Shown: in pieces, positions 14,894 through 23,664 of the stretch
How positions within the stretch are numbered: the first letter of the stretch is position 1
Layout of the letters: each line of letters starts with the position of its first letter
DNA from: Bacteroidota bacterium
GTDB lineage: Bacteria; Bacteroidota; Bacteroidia; Cytophagales; Cyclobacteriaceae
DNA length: 48,413 nucleotides
NCBI GenBank assembly: GCA_023417065.1
Contig: JAEZGH010000046.1
Coordinates: 1 to 48,413 of the forward strand
Reading direction: 5' to 3'
Notes under the pieces: model-generated
Seen by the model: only the letters and a program-made list of their open reading frames with translations
The model's database searches: none
What the model was told of the DNA's origin: nothing
Program-made: the position numbers and the translations under genes

Positions 14894-16327
14894 TCAGTTC
14901 ATTTGTTTAAGGGCGTTGGCGAAGTGCAGAAGTTTTGACTCTTCAAAATCGTCGGCGATGATTTGTAGTCCTATCGGCAGCCCTGCGTCATCCTTCCCAC
15001 AAGGTACAGCAATCGCAGGCACACCGGCTACATTAGCCTGAACGGAAAAAAGGTCCGCCAAGTACATCTCGATCGGATTTTCAGTGTGTTCACCGAGCTT
15101 GAAGGCTGTCGTTGGCGTGATCGGCATAACAATGAAATCGTATTCTCTGAGAATCTCCTTGGTCTTTTCCCTGATGATCCGTCTTACTTTCTGTGCTTTT
15201 GTGTAGTACGCATCGTAGTAACTGGCGCTGAGGACAAACGTTCCCAGAAGTATTCTTCTTTGAACTTCCTTGCCAAAGCCTTCTGATCGGCTTTTCTTAT
15301 ACATTTCGAGGAGGTTTCCGGGCGCGCTGGTTCTGTGACCGTATCTTACACCATCAAATCTAGACAGATTTGAGCTCGCTTCCGCTGTCGCAAGGATGTA
15401 ATAGGTCGGGAGAACATACTCCTGCAATGGAAAGTCAATAACTTCCACAAAATGACCTGCATCTTTTAGCAAATTGAGCGAACGGGTTATCGCGCTTTTT
15501 ATCTCCGGCTGAAGCGCCTGCGAATTATCGATCTCCCGAACATAAGCCACCCGGTATTTCTTGTCTACCGGACGCACACATTCCGCGGCGTAGGCCTCAA
15601 CCTCCCGTTGAGATACAGTGCTGTCGAATTCATCGGCCCCGGCAATTACTTCCAGAACCAAGGCCACGTCTTCAACAGATCTGGCAAAAATTCCAATGCA
15701 GTCGAAAGACGAACCATAGGCAATCAGTCCGAAGCGGCTGATTCTCGAATAGGTTGGTTTCAACCCTACCACGCCGCAGAATGCTGCAGGCTGGCGCACA
15801 GATCCGCCAGTATCGGAGCCAATGGAGACGTGACAAAGGTTAGCCTGAACTGCAACAGCCGATCCGCCGGACGACCCTCCGGGCACGCGTGTTTCGTCAG
15901 CAGCATTTAATGCCGGTCCAAATGCCGAATTTTCATTGGATGAGCCCATTGCGAACTCGTCGCAGTTCTGACGTCCGATGATTATAGCATCCTCGTCCAG
16001 CAGCCGCTGAACGGCCGTGGCATTATACTGAGATTTGAAATCGTGGAGAATTTTGCTTGAAGCCTGGAGCGGATGGTCTTTATAGGCCAAAACATCTTTC
16101 AGTCCAACAACCAGGCCGGCCAGCCGGCCAGCACTGCCATCCTGAAGCTTTTTGTCTATTTCCGCGGCCCGCACGAGCGCTTCCTCGTCGTAAACGCTCA
16201 AAAATGCGTTCAGTCGCGCGTTTTCCCTGATCCTTTCAAGGTAATGACGAACAAGATCTTTACAGGTAATCTCACCACGCCGCAAATCGTGTTGGATATC
16301 GCGAAGTGTAGCGTACGTGCCGGTCAC
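14894..16327 (-). CDS. gatA: Aspartyl/glutamyl-tRNA amidotransferase subunit A
   Basis: Amidase subunit of GatCAB, which makes Gln-tRNA(Gln) or Asn-tRNA(Asn) by transamidation using ammonia from glutamine. 477 residues. The Ser-cisSer-Lys triad is visible: Lys77 in VVGLKDVL, Ser152 in PGGSSGGSA and Ser176 in GSDTGGSVRQPA. CGVVGLKPTYSRISRFGLIA and ESKLLHFA-like C-terminal text agree with GatA. The start is GTG at 16325-16327, immediately after the tatA stop (TAAGTG), with a family-like N-terminus (LRDIQHDLRRGEITCKDLV). gatB and gatC are elsewhere. Generic amidases share the signature, but overall sequence and neighbourhood support GatA. Confidence 0.93.
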   Translation of the reverse strand: MTGTYATLRDIQHDLRRGEITCKDLVRHYLERIRENARLNAFLSVYDEEALVRAAEIDKKLQDGSAGRLAGLVVGLKDVLAYKDHPLQASSKILHDFKSQYNATAVQRLLDEDAIIIGRQNCDEFAMGSSNENSAFGPALNAADETRVPGGSSGGSAVAVQANLCHVSIGSDTGGSVRQPAAFCGVVGLKPTYSRISRFGLIAYGSSFDCIGIFARSVEDVALVLEVIAGADEFDSTVSQREVEAYAAECVRPVDKKYRVAYVREIDNSQALQPEIKSAITRSLNLLKDAGHFVEVIDFPLQEYVLPTYYILATAEASSNLSRFDGVRYGHRTSAPGNLLEMYKKSRSEGFGKEVQRRILLGTFVLSASYYDAYYTKAQKVRRIIREKTKEILREYDFIVMPITPTTAFKLGEHTENPIEMYLADLFSVQANVAGVPAIAVPCGKDDAGLPIGLQIIADDFEESKLLHFANALKQMN

Positions 16328-16537
16328 TTACTTTCCTTCTTCTATTTTGCCTGCTTCTTCGATGTCTTTCTTAACATCTTTCATCCCGTCCTTGAATTCG
16401 CGCACACCTTTACCGAGCCCCTTCATAAATTCAGGAATCTTCTTGGCGCCAAAGAATACGAGAACGAACAATCCGATGAGAAGTATTTCCTGGAAACCAA
16501 CCCCGCTCAGAAACAATAGTGTAGCATTCATGGCCAT
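16328..16537 (-). CDS. tatA: Sec-independent translocase TatA/TatE
   Basis: Pore-forming subunit of the twin-arginine system for exporting folded proteins across the inner membrane. 69 residues: an N-terminal transmembrane helix (EILLIGLFVLVFFGAKKIPE), with the family FGAKKIPEF hinge at about 29-37, then an amphipathic helix (GLGKGVREFKDGMKDVKKD) and a charged tail. The start is ATG 16535-16537, with a second possible ATG two codons on. It is first in the operon tatA-gatA-mltD, behind an exact promoter, and has no tatC beside it. Confidence 0.93.
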   Translation of the reverse strand: MAMNATLLFLSGVGFQEILLIGLFVLVFFGAKKIPEFMKGLGKGVREFKDGMKDVKKDIEEAGKIEEGK

Positions 16538-16554
16538 TATTTTTATGTGAACAA

Positions 16555-16584
16555 CAAAATTAGGGTAAAAAAAATTACGAACAA
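16555..16584 (-). promoter_or_regulatory. Bacteroidota-type promoter of tatA-gatA-mltD
   Basis: On the minus strand, TTG (16584-16582), a 19-base spacer and an exact TAnnTTTG (TAATTTTG, 16562-16555), giving about a 13-base leader before tatA. Confidence 0.78.
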
Positions 16585-16636
16585 ATCACTTGTGACAACC
16601 GGCAAAGTGAGTTTATGCCTGAATCAGGAGCTTCTT

Positions 16637-17824
16637 TTACATGCTGCGCAACCAGACCTGCGGATCCAACGCCGTGGTATTCTTAAAGATCTGAAATCTC
16701 AGCTCCGACACACCGTCGGCATTGGAGAACACCTTCCCTATTTCCTGATTGGTGGAGACCTTCTGGCCGGCTTTGACAAAAACTTCCTTGAGGCCGGCAT
16801 AAACCGTGAGGTACTCGCCATGGTTGATGATCACTGTGCTGCCCAACGTGGGAATAAATGCGACTTTTCGCACCTCGCCGTCAAATACCGTCTTCACTTT
16901 CTCGTCCTCCTTGGTCTGGATATTCACACCATTGTTCTGAATGACAATACCCTTCAAAACGGGATGGTTCTGCCGGCCGAAACCCAGTGAGACAAAGCCG
17001 GAAACTGGCCAGGGAAACTTCGTTTTATTATCCTCAAATGACGAAGAAAGCGCCACGGATTCAGCCGACTTCGCCTTCGCCGACGCCCGCGCCATTTCCT
17101 CTTTAATGGCAGCGTCTATGAGCTTGTCGAGCTTGGCAACGGCCTGCTTTGTGTTTTCAAGGTCGCGCTTCAGATTCTTTTCTTCTTTCGCCAGCGACCG
17201 GAGTAGCTTGTTCTGCTGATCCTTCAATGCAACCAGACTCTCGCTCTCGCGGAGCTGATCGGCAAGCAGGACATTCTTCTCATCCCGCTGCGCCTTAATA
17301 ACCGCCACCTGCGTTGACAACTCTTCCTGAACTTTCTTTATCTGCTGGGCCTGGTGCCTGCGCGCCGCCGCATACTGTTCCATATACTGCAGCCTCATGA
17401 CCAATTGGTCGAAGGATTTCGACGAAAACAGGAATGTGAGTTTGGTAGTATTGTTATTCGCTTTCTGCGCAGCGTATAACATCGCTGAAAATTCCTTTCT
17501 CAATTTTTCCAGGTCATCTTCAAGCGCAGTAATGATATCGTTGTTCTCGTTTATCTCGGTGTCGAGCAGGGCTATTTCAGACTTGATACTTCCGATGAGG
17601 TTTTCCTGTTCACGGATGCGCTGATTGAGCGCGCTCAACTCGCCCAATGAATTCTTCTTCCGCGTTGTCGTTTGCGAAAGTATCTTTTCAACTTCGGTAA
17701 TTTTCTGAAGGTTCTGCTGGCGCTCCTTCTGGAGCTGTGCTTTTGATTTCTTTTGAGCCGAAGCCGAAAATGCAAATATGATACAACCTAGAAAGACAAT
17801 CAGGATGCGTCTACCTGCGTACAT
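16637..17824 (-). CDS. EnvC-like murein hydrolase activator (degenerate LytM/M23)
   Basis: 395 residues: signal peptide to about 23 (FSASAQ), a long coiled coil (about 25-245, rich in Lys/Glu/Gln and Leu) and a C-terminal LytM domain (about 272-395). LytM landmarks are WPVSGFVSLGFGRQNHPVLKG, then NNGVNIQTKEDEKVKTVFDGEV, VIINHGEYLTVYAGL and a last strand ELRFQIFKN. The zinc ligands are lost: HxxxD reads NGVNI and the final HxH reads RFQ. This is the state seen in EnvC/NlpD amidase activators, so it should activate an N-acetylmuramoyl-L-alanine amidase rather than cut wall itself. No amidase gene is nearby. Its first 14 bases overlap the DUF4292 gene end, in the middle of an envelope operon. 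Confidence 0.88.
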   Translation of the reverse strand: MYAGRRILIVFLGCIIFAFSASAQKKSKAQLQKERQQNLQKITEVEKILSQTTTRKKNSLGELSALNQRIREQENLIGSIKSEIALLDTEINENNDIITALEDDLEKLRKEFSAMLYAAQKANNNTTKLTFLFSSKSFDQLVMRLQYMEQYAAARRHQAQQIKKVQEELSTQVAVIKAQRDEKNVLLADQLRESESLVALKDQQNKLLRSLAKEEKNLKRDLENTKQAVAKLDKLIDAAIKEEMARASAKAKSAESVALSSSFEDNKTKFPWPVSGFVSLGFGRQNHPVLKGIVIQNNGVNIQTKEDEKVKTVFDGEVRKVAFIPTLGSTVIINHGEYLTVYAGLKEVFVKAGQKVSTNQEIGKVFSNADGVSELRFQIFKNTTALDPQVWLRSM

Positions 17825-18575
17825 ATTTCTTGGGGATATTAAATGGAAACTTCAGTTCCTTATCGCCGACATCAGCCTTGCTGTATTCAAATATAACAGT
17901 CGTGTTCAGAACTCCCGCCATCGTGCTGTAAAACAGACTTATCGTGCCGTTATAGGGGAATATCTTATCGCCCACAGGCTGAAAGTTTGAGTAATTAATG
18001 ACCAGTGAATTGCTCGAATTCTGTTCCTTCATTTCAATCTTCTCGATTTTTGTACTGGCTGCATTGATATAGTTCGCGACCTCCACCGTGCCGGCCTTTT
18101 GCCTTAATATAAACATCGAAGATTCTGCAGTAACATCCTCATTCGAAGGATCCCTGGGAAGAATAAGATTACCCAGCATCGCGGCCTGAATCACATCATA
18201 ATTAATTTCAAAGTTATATCGTTTCGAAAGCTCAGGATATTCAAAAACGTAATATTCCTTATCCATATTGCTCACAATGGTGATGGAATCCTTGTTGATA
18301 AGTGCTTTCCCGCCCTGAACGCCGATTACGGAAAAGGTCATCCAGATTACACTATCTTTCCTGATACGAATGTTGGCCTTGACCTCTCTTTCTTTGTTGG
18401 CATCGCGAAGAATCATCCGGGCTTTTCCCTGGAAGTAGCCAAAATCGATCCCTTCGATATGCAATTCACGCGCGGGTGCGGTTTCCGTCAGCGAAGGCGC
18501 AGTAATTTTCCGGCTACAGGAAAACAGGAATAACATACAAATGAACAGAACGGCGAGGTTCAGAGAACTATTCAT
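17811..18575 (-). CDS. DUF4292 lipoprotein
   Basis: 254 residues, with a lipoprotein signal MNSSLNLAVLFICMLFLFSC (lipid cysteine at 20) followed by SRKITAP. The mature domain is a long antiparallel sheet with alternating strands (RMILRDANKEREVKANIRIRK, VIWMTFSVIGVQGGKALI, SITIVSNMDKEYYVFEY). It also holds YDVIQAAMLGNLILP and a C-terminal IFEYSKADVGDKELKFPFNIPKKY. That shape recalls the LolA/LolB lipoprotein-carrier fold. This is my structural impression, and the family is formally uncharacterised. It overlaps the TPR gene by 8 bases and envC by 14, so the three are tightly coupled, consistent with a shared outer-envelope task. Confidence 0.78.
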   Translation of the reverse strand: MNSSLNLAVLFICMLFLFSCSRKITAPSLTETAPARELHIEGIDFGYFQGKARMILRDANKEREVKANIRIRKDSVIWMTFSVIGVQGGKALINKDSITIVSNMDKEYYVFEYPELSKRYNFEINYDVIQAAMLGNLILPRDPSNEDVTAESSMFILRQKAGTVEVANYINAASTKIEKIEMKEQNSSNSLVINYSNFQPVGDKIFPYNGTISLFYSTMAGVLNTTVIFEYSKADVGDKELKFPFNIPKKYVRR

Positions 18576-20334
18576 AAATTTTCCGGTTGGCTATTTTTTT
18601 ATTCAGGAGTTCATTGTTTGAATTGATGCCACGTGCTTTTTCCCATTGCACCACAGCGGCATCGACCTCACCCAATTTATAAAGAATGTCACCGTAGTGT
18701 TCAAAATGCAGGGCCGACGCACTTTCCATTTTCACGGCCCGCTCGATAACCGATCTGGCCTCGCGATACTTGCCCCGGTGAAAGAGTACCTGCGAGTACG
18801 TATCCAGAAATATACCGCTCTCAGGGTGTTCCTTCACAAGCTGCCCTGCAATCTGCTCAGCCTGGTCGAGTTTTTCCTTTCTTGTTATGAGCACTTTCAC
18901 ATATCTGTTCAGTGCTTCCGGGCGAACCCCTTTCTGCGCGAGTGCCGCCTGAAATGATTGTTCCGAGCGCTTTACATCCCCCTGATAATAGTAAGCTTCG
19001 CCCAGAACTGCATAAATATCTGCCAACTGTATCGGATTTGAACCCGACAGCCGGCGCCCCTGCTCCAGCGAAACAACGGCATCATCATAGTTTCCCGTGC
19101 GAAGGTGACCCTCCCCGAGGAAGAAATAAAGGATGCCCTGATTTGGAAATATCTCCAGTGCCGACTCCGCGTGCTCGATAAGCTTAGAATAATCACCAAG
19201 CTGCTGATCAAGAGAGAGCAGGTTCTGCCAGACTTCAAAAGTCACATCCCCTTCTTCAATTGCTATCAGATATTCGTCGCGTGCCTTCGCAAATCTTCCT
19301 CCTGCCAGGTAGAGGTCGCCACCCACGATGTGGATTTTTCCACCCCTGGTAGAGGTTTCCTGTAATTTTTTGAAGAGCTTCTCGGCAAAGGCAAACTTGT
19401 CATTATCCACAACTCCCTGTGCACGACGCATATTCAGTTCAGCATTATAGGCTCCCATGATCAGGAGTTTACTGTTAAGGTCGACGTCGGGATGTTCAAA
19501 CAGGCCGAGAAGCATCGGGCGTGCCTTTTCTTCCTGGTTATTTTCACGATAGAACGCCGCCAGTAACATGCGGGTATTTACTGCGTCTGGATTGTCAGCG
19601 GCAAACTGCTCCAGATATGCGATGGCCTGTTTCTGCATACCCTGCTGCGACAGAAATTCAGTAAAGCCCATGATCAGGCGTTCCTCCCCGGGAAAGGCTT
19701 TGATCAGTTTCTCACCTTCTGCTACCGCCTCGCGTATCTTGCCCTGATCCACAAGAATTTGCTGTTTCTGCAGGGATGAAACCTCGCTGACCCCGAGAAG
19801 TTTTTCTGCCCTGTCATACGTTTTCAGCGCCTCTTCAGGTTTGTCAGCATACTGATATACAGCAGCAAGGTCATATAAGTACTCCTCCGTACCGGGAACC
19901 TGTTGAATCATCGTCTCGTAGGTTCTGGCCGCCTTATCAAATCGCGACAACGACGAGTATATGTTCGCGCCCAGCAGATAGAAATACTTGTTCCTGGCCT
20001 CGAGCCGCAATGCGTTTTCGATACTCAATGCGGCTCTTTGCAGATCTTCAGGCCGACTACTTTCCGACAAGACTTCGGCAATTTTGTAATGCACCGTGGC
20101 ATTGTCGGGATTTATCTCCAGCGTCCTTTCATAATAGGAAAGCGCCTTGGCATAGTCTTCCAGTATGAAGAATTTTTCTCCTTCCGTAAAGTAAAATTCG
20201 GCCTCGCGGAGGCGGCTTGCAGAAGCCTGCACCTCCTCCGGACCCTTTTTTTTCTTCTGACCATAGCCGGAAACCGAGACCAGCAGGACCAGTCCAATCA
20301 GCCAGAAACAAGTATGGTAATTTCTTAAAGTCAC
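18568..20334 (-). CDS. Exported tetratricopeptide-repeat protein
   Basis: 588 residues from GTG 20332-20334, which overlaps the upstream stop as GTGA, a classic coupled start. Signal peptide to about 25 (VSVSGYGQ), then a Lys-rich stretch and TPR units over most of the chain. Examples are REAEFYFTEGEKFFILEDYA, LSYYERTLEINPDNATVHYK, SLSRFDKAARTYETMIQQVP and YDDAVVSLEQGRRLSG, ending with KLGEVDAAVVQWEKARGIN. No enzyme domain is visible. It is likely a periplasmic scaffold. In the operon it lies between the nucleotidyltransferase and the DUF4292 lipoprotein gene. Confidence 0.8.
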   Translation of the reverse strand: MTLRNYHTCFWLIGLVLLVSVSGYGQKKKKGPEEVQASASRLREAEFYFTEGEKFFILEDYAKALSYYERTLEINPDNATVHYKIAEVLSESSRPEDLQRAALSIENALRLEARNKYFYLLGANIYSSLSRFDKAARTYETMIQQVPGTEEYLYDLAAVYQYADKPEEALKTYDRAEKLLGVSEVSSLQKQQILVDQGKIREAVAEGEKLIKAFPGEERLIMGFTEFLSQQGMQKQAIAYLEQFAADNPDAVNTRMLLAAFYRENNQEEKARPMLLGLFEHPDVDLNSKLLIMGAYNAELNMRRAQGVVDNDKFAFAEKLFKKLQETSTRGGKIHIVGGDLYLAGGRFAKARDEYLIAIEEGDVTFEVWQNLLSLDQQLGDYSKLIEHAESALEIFPNQGILYFFLGEGHLRTGNYDDAVVSLEQGRRLSGSNPIQLADIYAVLGEAYYYQGDVKRSEQSFQAALAQKGVRPEALNRYVKVLITRKEKLDQAEQIAGQLVKEHPESGIFLDTYSQVLFHRGKYREARSVIERAVKMESASALHFEHYGDILYKLGEVDAAVVQWEKARGINSNNELLNKKIANRKIYE

Positions 20335-21335
20335 GAAATGGTATTGTAGTCACCCACGCTCAAATCCTTCGGTGAACCTTCAAAAGTAACGAAATTCCCC
20401 AACATACTGTTTTCGAGCACGGCATTCGAGATTTCGCTCTCCTGCTGGATGATCGAATTCTTCACCCGACTGTCTACGATACGGGTTTTTTCGCCGACAG
20501 AGACGTAAGGTCCTACAACAGAGTTCTCAATTTTTGCCCCTGCCCCCACGTAACAGGGAGGGATAATTACAGAATTTATCACTTCAGCCTTATCGGAAAC
20601 CAGCTGCTGGTCCTTGATGAACTCCAGATAGCGCTGGTTCGTCTGGACTGTCACATTTTTGTTTCCACAGTCCAGCCACTCAGCAACCTGCCCCGGGATG
20701 AGTTTAGCGCCTTTCTTGTTTAGTCCCTGAAGAGCTGACGTGAACTGGTATTCCCCTTTGTCTTTGATGTCATTATCAATCAGATATTGCATTTCGCGGG
20801 CAAGGGCTTCTCCATCGCGGAAGAAATAAATCCCGATAATGGCCAGATCAGATACAAATGACGAAGGTTTTTCAACCAGATCGACGATCTCTCCTTCATC
20901 GTTGAGCTTAACTACTCCGAACTGGGAAGGATCAACAACCTTCTGCACCCAGATTATCCCGTCGCGCGTAGTATCAAGCTTGAAGTCCGCTTTGAATAAC
21001 GTATCTGCAAACGCAACGATAACCTTTCCCGAAAAGAGTTCTTTGGCAAAAAGTAATGCGTGTGAAATTCCCATGGCCTTCTCCTGGTAGAATATCTTTC
21101 CCTGTGCACCAACTTCCGCAGCAATGCGGATCAGGCTCTCTTCCACTTCTTTACCAAAGCTCGGATGAATAATAAAGCCAATGTTATCGATCTTTTCAGG
21201 ACAAACCTTGGCGATATCTTCCACCAGACGATGGACGATCGGCTTACCTGCAATTGGAAGTAAAGGTTTCGGAACTGTCAGGGTGTGCGGGCGCATGCGT
21301 TTTCCCAAACCCGCCATCGGAATAATAATGTTCAT
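20331..21335 (-). CDS. Sugar-1-phosphate nucleotidyltransferase with left-handed beta-helix tail
   Basis: 334 residues from ATG 21333-21335; the 30 codons of the longer frame are not family-like. The N-terminal Rossmann-like domain has the pyrophosphorylase signature IIPMAGLGKRMRPHTLTVPK and KPIVHRLVE. It continues with VIVAFADTLF (metal Asp), WVQKVVDPSQFGVVKL, VDLVEKPSSF and GEYQFTSALQGL. The C-terminal region (about 245-334) is hexapeptide-like (VINSVIIPPCYVGAGAKIEN; SVVGPYVSVGEKTRI), a left-handed beta-helix. The reaction is NTP + sugar-1-P to NDP-sugar + PPi; glucose-1-phosphate thymidylyl- or uridylyl-transfer is most likely, but the specificity cannot be read. It follows the flippase gene, fitting surface polysaccharide synthesis. 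Confidence 0.88.
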   Translation of the reverse strand: MNIIIPMAGLGKRMRPHTLTVPKPLLPIAGKPIVHRLVEDIAKVCPEKIDNIGFIIHPSFGKEVEESLIRIAAEVGAQGKIFYQEKAMGISHALLFAKELFSGKVIVAFADTLFKADFKLDTTRDGIIWVQKVVDPSQFGVVKLNDEGEIVDLVEKPSSFVSDLAIIGIYFFRDGEALAREMQYLIDNDIKDKGEYQFTSALQGLNKKGAKLIPGQVAEWLDCGNKNVTVQTNQRYLEFIKDQQLVSDKAEVINSVIIPPCYVGAGAKIENSVVGPYVSVGEKTRIVDSRVKNSIIQQESEISNAVLENSMLGNFVTFEGSPKDLSVGDYNTIS

Positions 21336-21372
21336 AGTTGAGTTGTAGGGTTTATCTGTTTGAATTCTGGAC

Positions 21373-22827
21373 TTACTTGTTAGCCATCGTTTGCCGGAAT
21401 GATTTTCTTTCAATAAAAAATACAATCAAGGCAAACGACGCGACGACTACCATATGAAAAGTTGATGCCACCCAGCTATTGGTAATAGTGACCGAGTTTA
21501 CTGTGTAGACTATCAGAAGGGTAGCCATTACGTAGAGCAGGTTGCCCCCAATGTTGTAGGGAATTGCGAGGTACCTTCGCCCCACCAGATAACATATCAC
21601 AGTCATAGACGAATAGCAAATGAGGGTGGCCCAGCTACTGCCTTCATAGCCATACCTGGGAATGAGAACGTAATTTGCAACAACGGTTATCAGAACCCCT
21701 GCAACCGTTATGATCGTCCCCCAGTAGGTCCGGTCAGTCAATTTGAACCACACAGAGAAGTTGTAGTAAACGCCGAGGAAGAGGTATGCCAGTAACAGGA
21801 TCGGTACGATATAAAGTCCCTCCCAGTATTGTGCATCGCCGAGAAAATACTTGAAGATATCCAGGTTGATGCTCACTCCCAGCAGAATTAAACAGCATAC
21901 AATGACGAAGTAGTGATTGATCCGTGCAAAAAGCTCAGGTGACTGCTTATCCGCTGCGTTGGAAAAGAAAAAGGGTTCGGCTGCATAACGAAATGCGGTT
22001 ACGGCGAGGCTCATCAGCATGGCGAGCTTGTAACACGCACCAAAAATACCCAGCGCGTAATCTGCGCTCTGACCTTCATAAAAATTTTCGGGAAGCCATG
22101 CATCGAGGGCAAGTCGTGAAAACATTTCGTTTGTGATTCCGGCAAGTCCGGTCAGCATGATCGGATAGCCATACTGTACCATCGCCGGCGACACTATTCT
22201 GTCGAACACCGGCCTCCATTGTAACAGCGTCCTGGCAAAGAAGAGCAGGTAAAAACTATTTGCAATAAGGTTGGCCAGGAATACATAGCCGATGCCGATT
22301 TCCGGATTGTATGCAACAACCAGAAAATAGACATTGAGCCCCACGAGCAACCCTATGTTTACAAGCTTTCCGATGGCAAACATCAGGGGCTTTTTCAACA
22401 GGCGTAAGCGCGCAAACGGAATTGCCACGACCGCGTCTGTCAGCATGATAATGGCCAGATAAGTCACATACTGTCCATTACCCGCGATATTGATTAGCGA
22501 CGCCACTCCATCGGAAAAGGCAATGAGGCCGCCGCTGATGGCGACACTGATGGCAATCACGATGGTCTGGGCGAGGCGGAAGACGCGCTTTTCATCAGCG
22601 CCGGCTTTTGTCGCGAACCGGAAGTACGCGGTCTCCATTCCAAAGAGGAGGATGGTGTTAATTACCGCGGTGTATGCAAACAGTTTGGTAATCACTCCGT
22701 ATTCATCCGGAGCAAAAACGCTTTCATCGGTATGAAGGCGAACCAGCAAAAAATTGATAAAGCGGGGTATGATCGTACCAAGTCCGTAAAGGACTGTCTC
22801 CCCTGCCAGATTCCGGATTTTGCTCAT
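21373..22827 (-). CDS. Polysaccharide flippase / oligosaccharide exporter family protein
   Basis: 484 residues with about 12-14 hydrophobic helices and no signal peptide, in the MATE/MOP (Wzx-like) superfamily. N-terminal text is typical: LAGETVLYGLGTIIPRFINF, FAYTAVINTILLFGMETAYFR. Further helices include YLVGRRYLAIPYNIG and the final helix at about 458-474. It would move lipid-linked sugar across the inner membrane. It lies 2 bases after ech and 37 bases before the nucleotidyltransferase, so it is in the same operon. A role in lipid II movement (MurJ-like) is possible but less likely, because the N-terminal motif is Wzx-like. Confidence 0.85.
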   Translation of the reverse strand: MSKIRNLAGETVLYGLGTIIPRFINFLLVRLHTDESVFAPDEYGVITKLFAYTAVINTILLFGMETAYFRFATKAGADEKRVFRLAQTIVIAISVAISGGLIAFSDGVASLINIAGNGQYVTYLAIIMLTDAVVAIPFARLRLLKKPLMFAIGKLVNIGLLVGLNVYFLVVAYNPEIGIGYVFLANLIANSFYLLFFARTLLQWRPVFDRIVSPAMVQYGYPIMLTGLAGITNEMFSRLALDAWLPENFYEGQSADYALGIFGACYKLAMLMSLAVTAFRYAAEPFFFSNAADKQSPELFARINHYFVIVCCLILLGVSINLDIFKYFLGDAQYWEGLYIVPILLLAYLFLGVYYNFSVWFKLTDRTYWGTIITVAGVLITVVANYVLIPRYGYEGSSWATLICYSSMTVICYLVGRRYLAIPYNIGGNLLYVMATLLIVYTVNSVTITNSWVASTFHMVVVASFALIVFFIERKSFRQTMANK

Positions 22828-22829
22828 CG

Positions 22830-23609
22830 TCAGCGTCCTGTGAAATTTGGCTTCCGTTTTTCCAGAAATGCTGACGTCCCTTCACGGAAATCCTGAGATG
22901 TGGTGCAGTGACCAAAATTCCTTGCTTCCTCATCGTAGCCGGCATTTTCGAAGGAGAAACCTGCGTTCACGGTTTTGATGAGATACTGCAGGGTGAGTGA
23001 ACTCTTGGAGGTAATTTTCTCCATAAGTTGGAAGGCGCGTTCCATCAGGGCTTCGCGATTCGGTTCGACGCGGTTTACCAGCCCTAGTGCGAGAGCCTCT
23101 TCTGCAGAGATCATATCGCCCGTCATCAGGAGTTCGAAAGCCTTGCCGCGCCCGATGAGTTGGGTCAGGCGTTGCGTGCCCCCGTATCCGGGAATGATCC
23201 CGAGATTGATTTCAGGCTGGCCGAATTTTGCGTTGGCTGAGGCGATCCGCATATGGCAGGCCATGGCGAGCTCACATCCTCCGCCGAGGGCAAACCCATT
23301 GACGGCGGCGACCACCGGCTTGGGAAAGTTTCCGATCAAATTGAAAAGATCCTGGCCTTTCTTCGACAGCAAAAAGGCCTCCTGTTCATTCAGTTCTGCC
23401 AATTCGCGGATATCGGCGCCCGCAACAAACGCCTTTTCCCCCTCGCCTGTAATGATCACGGCCTTTATGTCATGGTTTTGCCCGATTTCTTGCATACCTT
23501 CGTATAGTCGGTCGATTGTAGTCGTGTTGAGCGCGTTCAAAGCCTGGGGGCGGGAGATGGTTACAATGCAGACGCCAGGCGTATTTATCTCGATTTTTAC
23601 GTAGGACAT
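22830..23609 (-). CDS. Enoyl-CoA hydratase/isomerase (crotonase) family
   Basis: Adds water across trans-2-enoyl-CoA in fatty acid beta-oxidation. 259 residues from ATG 23607-23609 (the frame's TTG two codons upstream is not needed). The oxyanion hole and catalytic acids are present: GEKAFVAGADIRE (about 57-69), Glu113 in GGGCELAMACH and Glu133 in FGQPEINLGIIPGYGGTQRL. Both glutamates are as in rat crotonase, so hydratase activity is expected rather than only isomerase. Lysine/acid tail SAFLEKRKPNF is standard. It is the first gene of an envelope operon; the pairing looks accidental or a matter of shared regulation. Confidence 0.9.
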   Translation of the reverse strand: MSYVKIEINTPGVCIVTISRPQALNALNTTTIDRLYEGMQEIGQNHDIKAVIITGEGEKAFVAGADIRELAELNEQEAFLLSKKGQDLFNLIGNFPKPVVAAVNGFALGGGCELAMACHMRIASANAKFGQPEINLGIIPGYGGTQRLTQLIGRGKAFELLMTGDMISAEEALALGLVNRVEPNREALMERAFQLMEKITSKSSLTLQYLIKTVNAGFSFENAGYDEEARNFGHCTTSQDFREGTSAFLEKRKPNFTGR

Positions 23610-23627
23610 ACTCAATATTTATTACCC

Positions 23628-23660
23628 CAAAAGTATCGATTTTAATAGTCCCGGCCCCAA
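23628..23660 (-). promoter_or_regulatory. Bacteroidota-type promoter of the ech operon
   Basis: On the minus strand, TTG (23660-23658), a 22-base spacer and an exact TAnnTTTG (TACTTTTG, 23635-23628), about 18 bases ahead of the ech ATG. The spacer is at the long end of the usual range. Confidence 0.6.
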
Positions 23661-23664
23661 CCTT

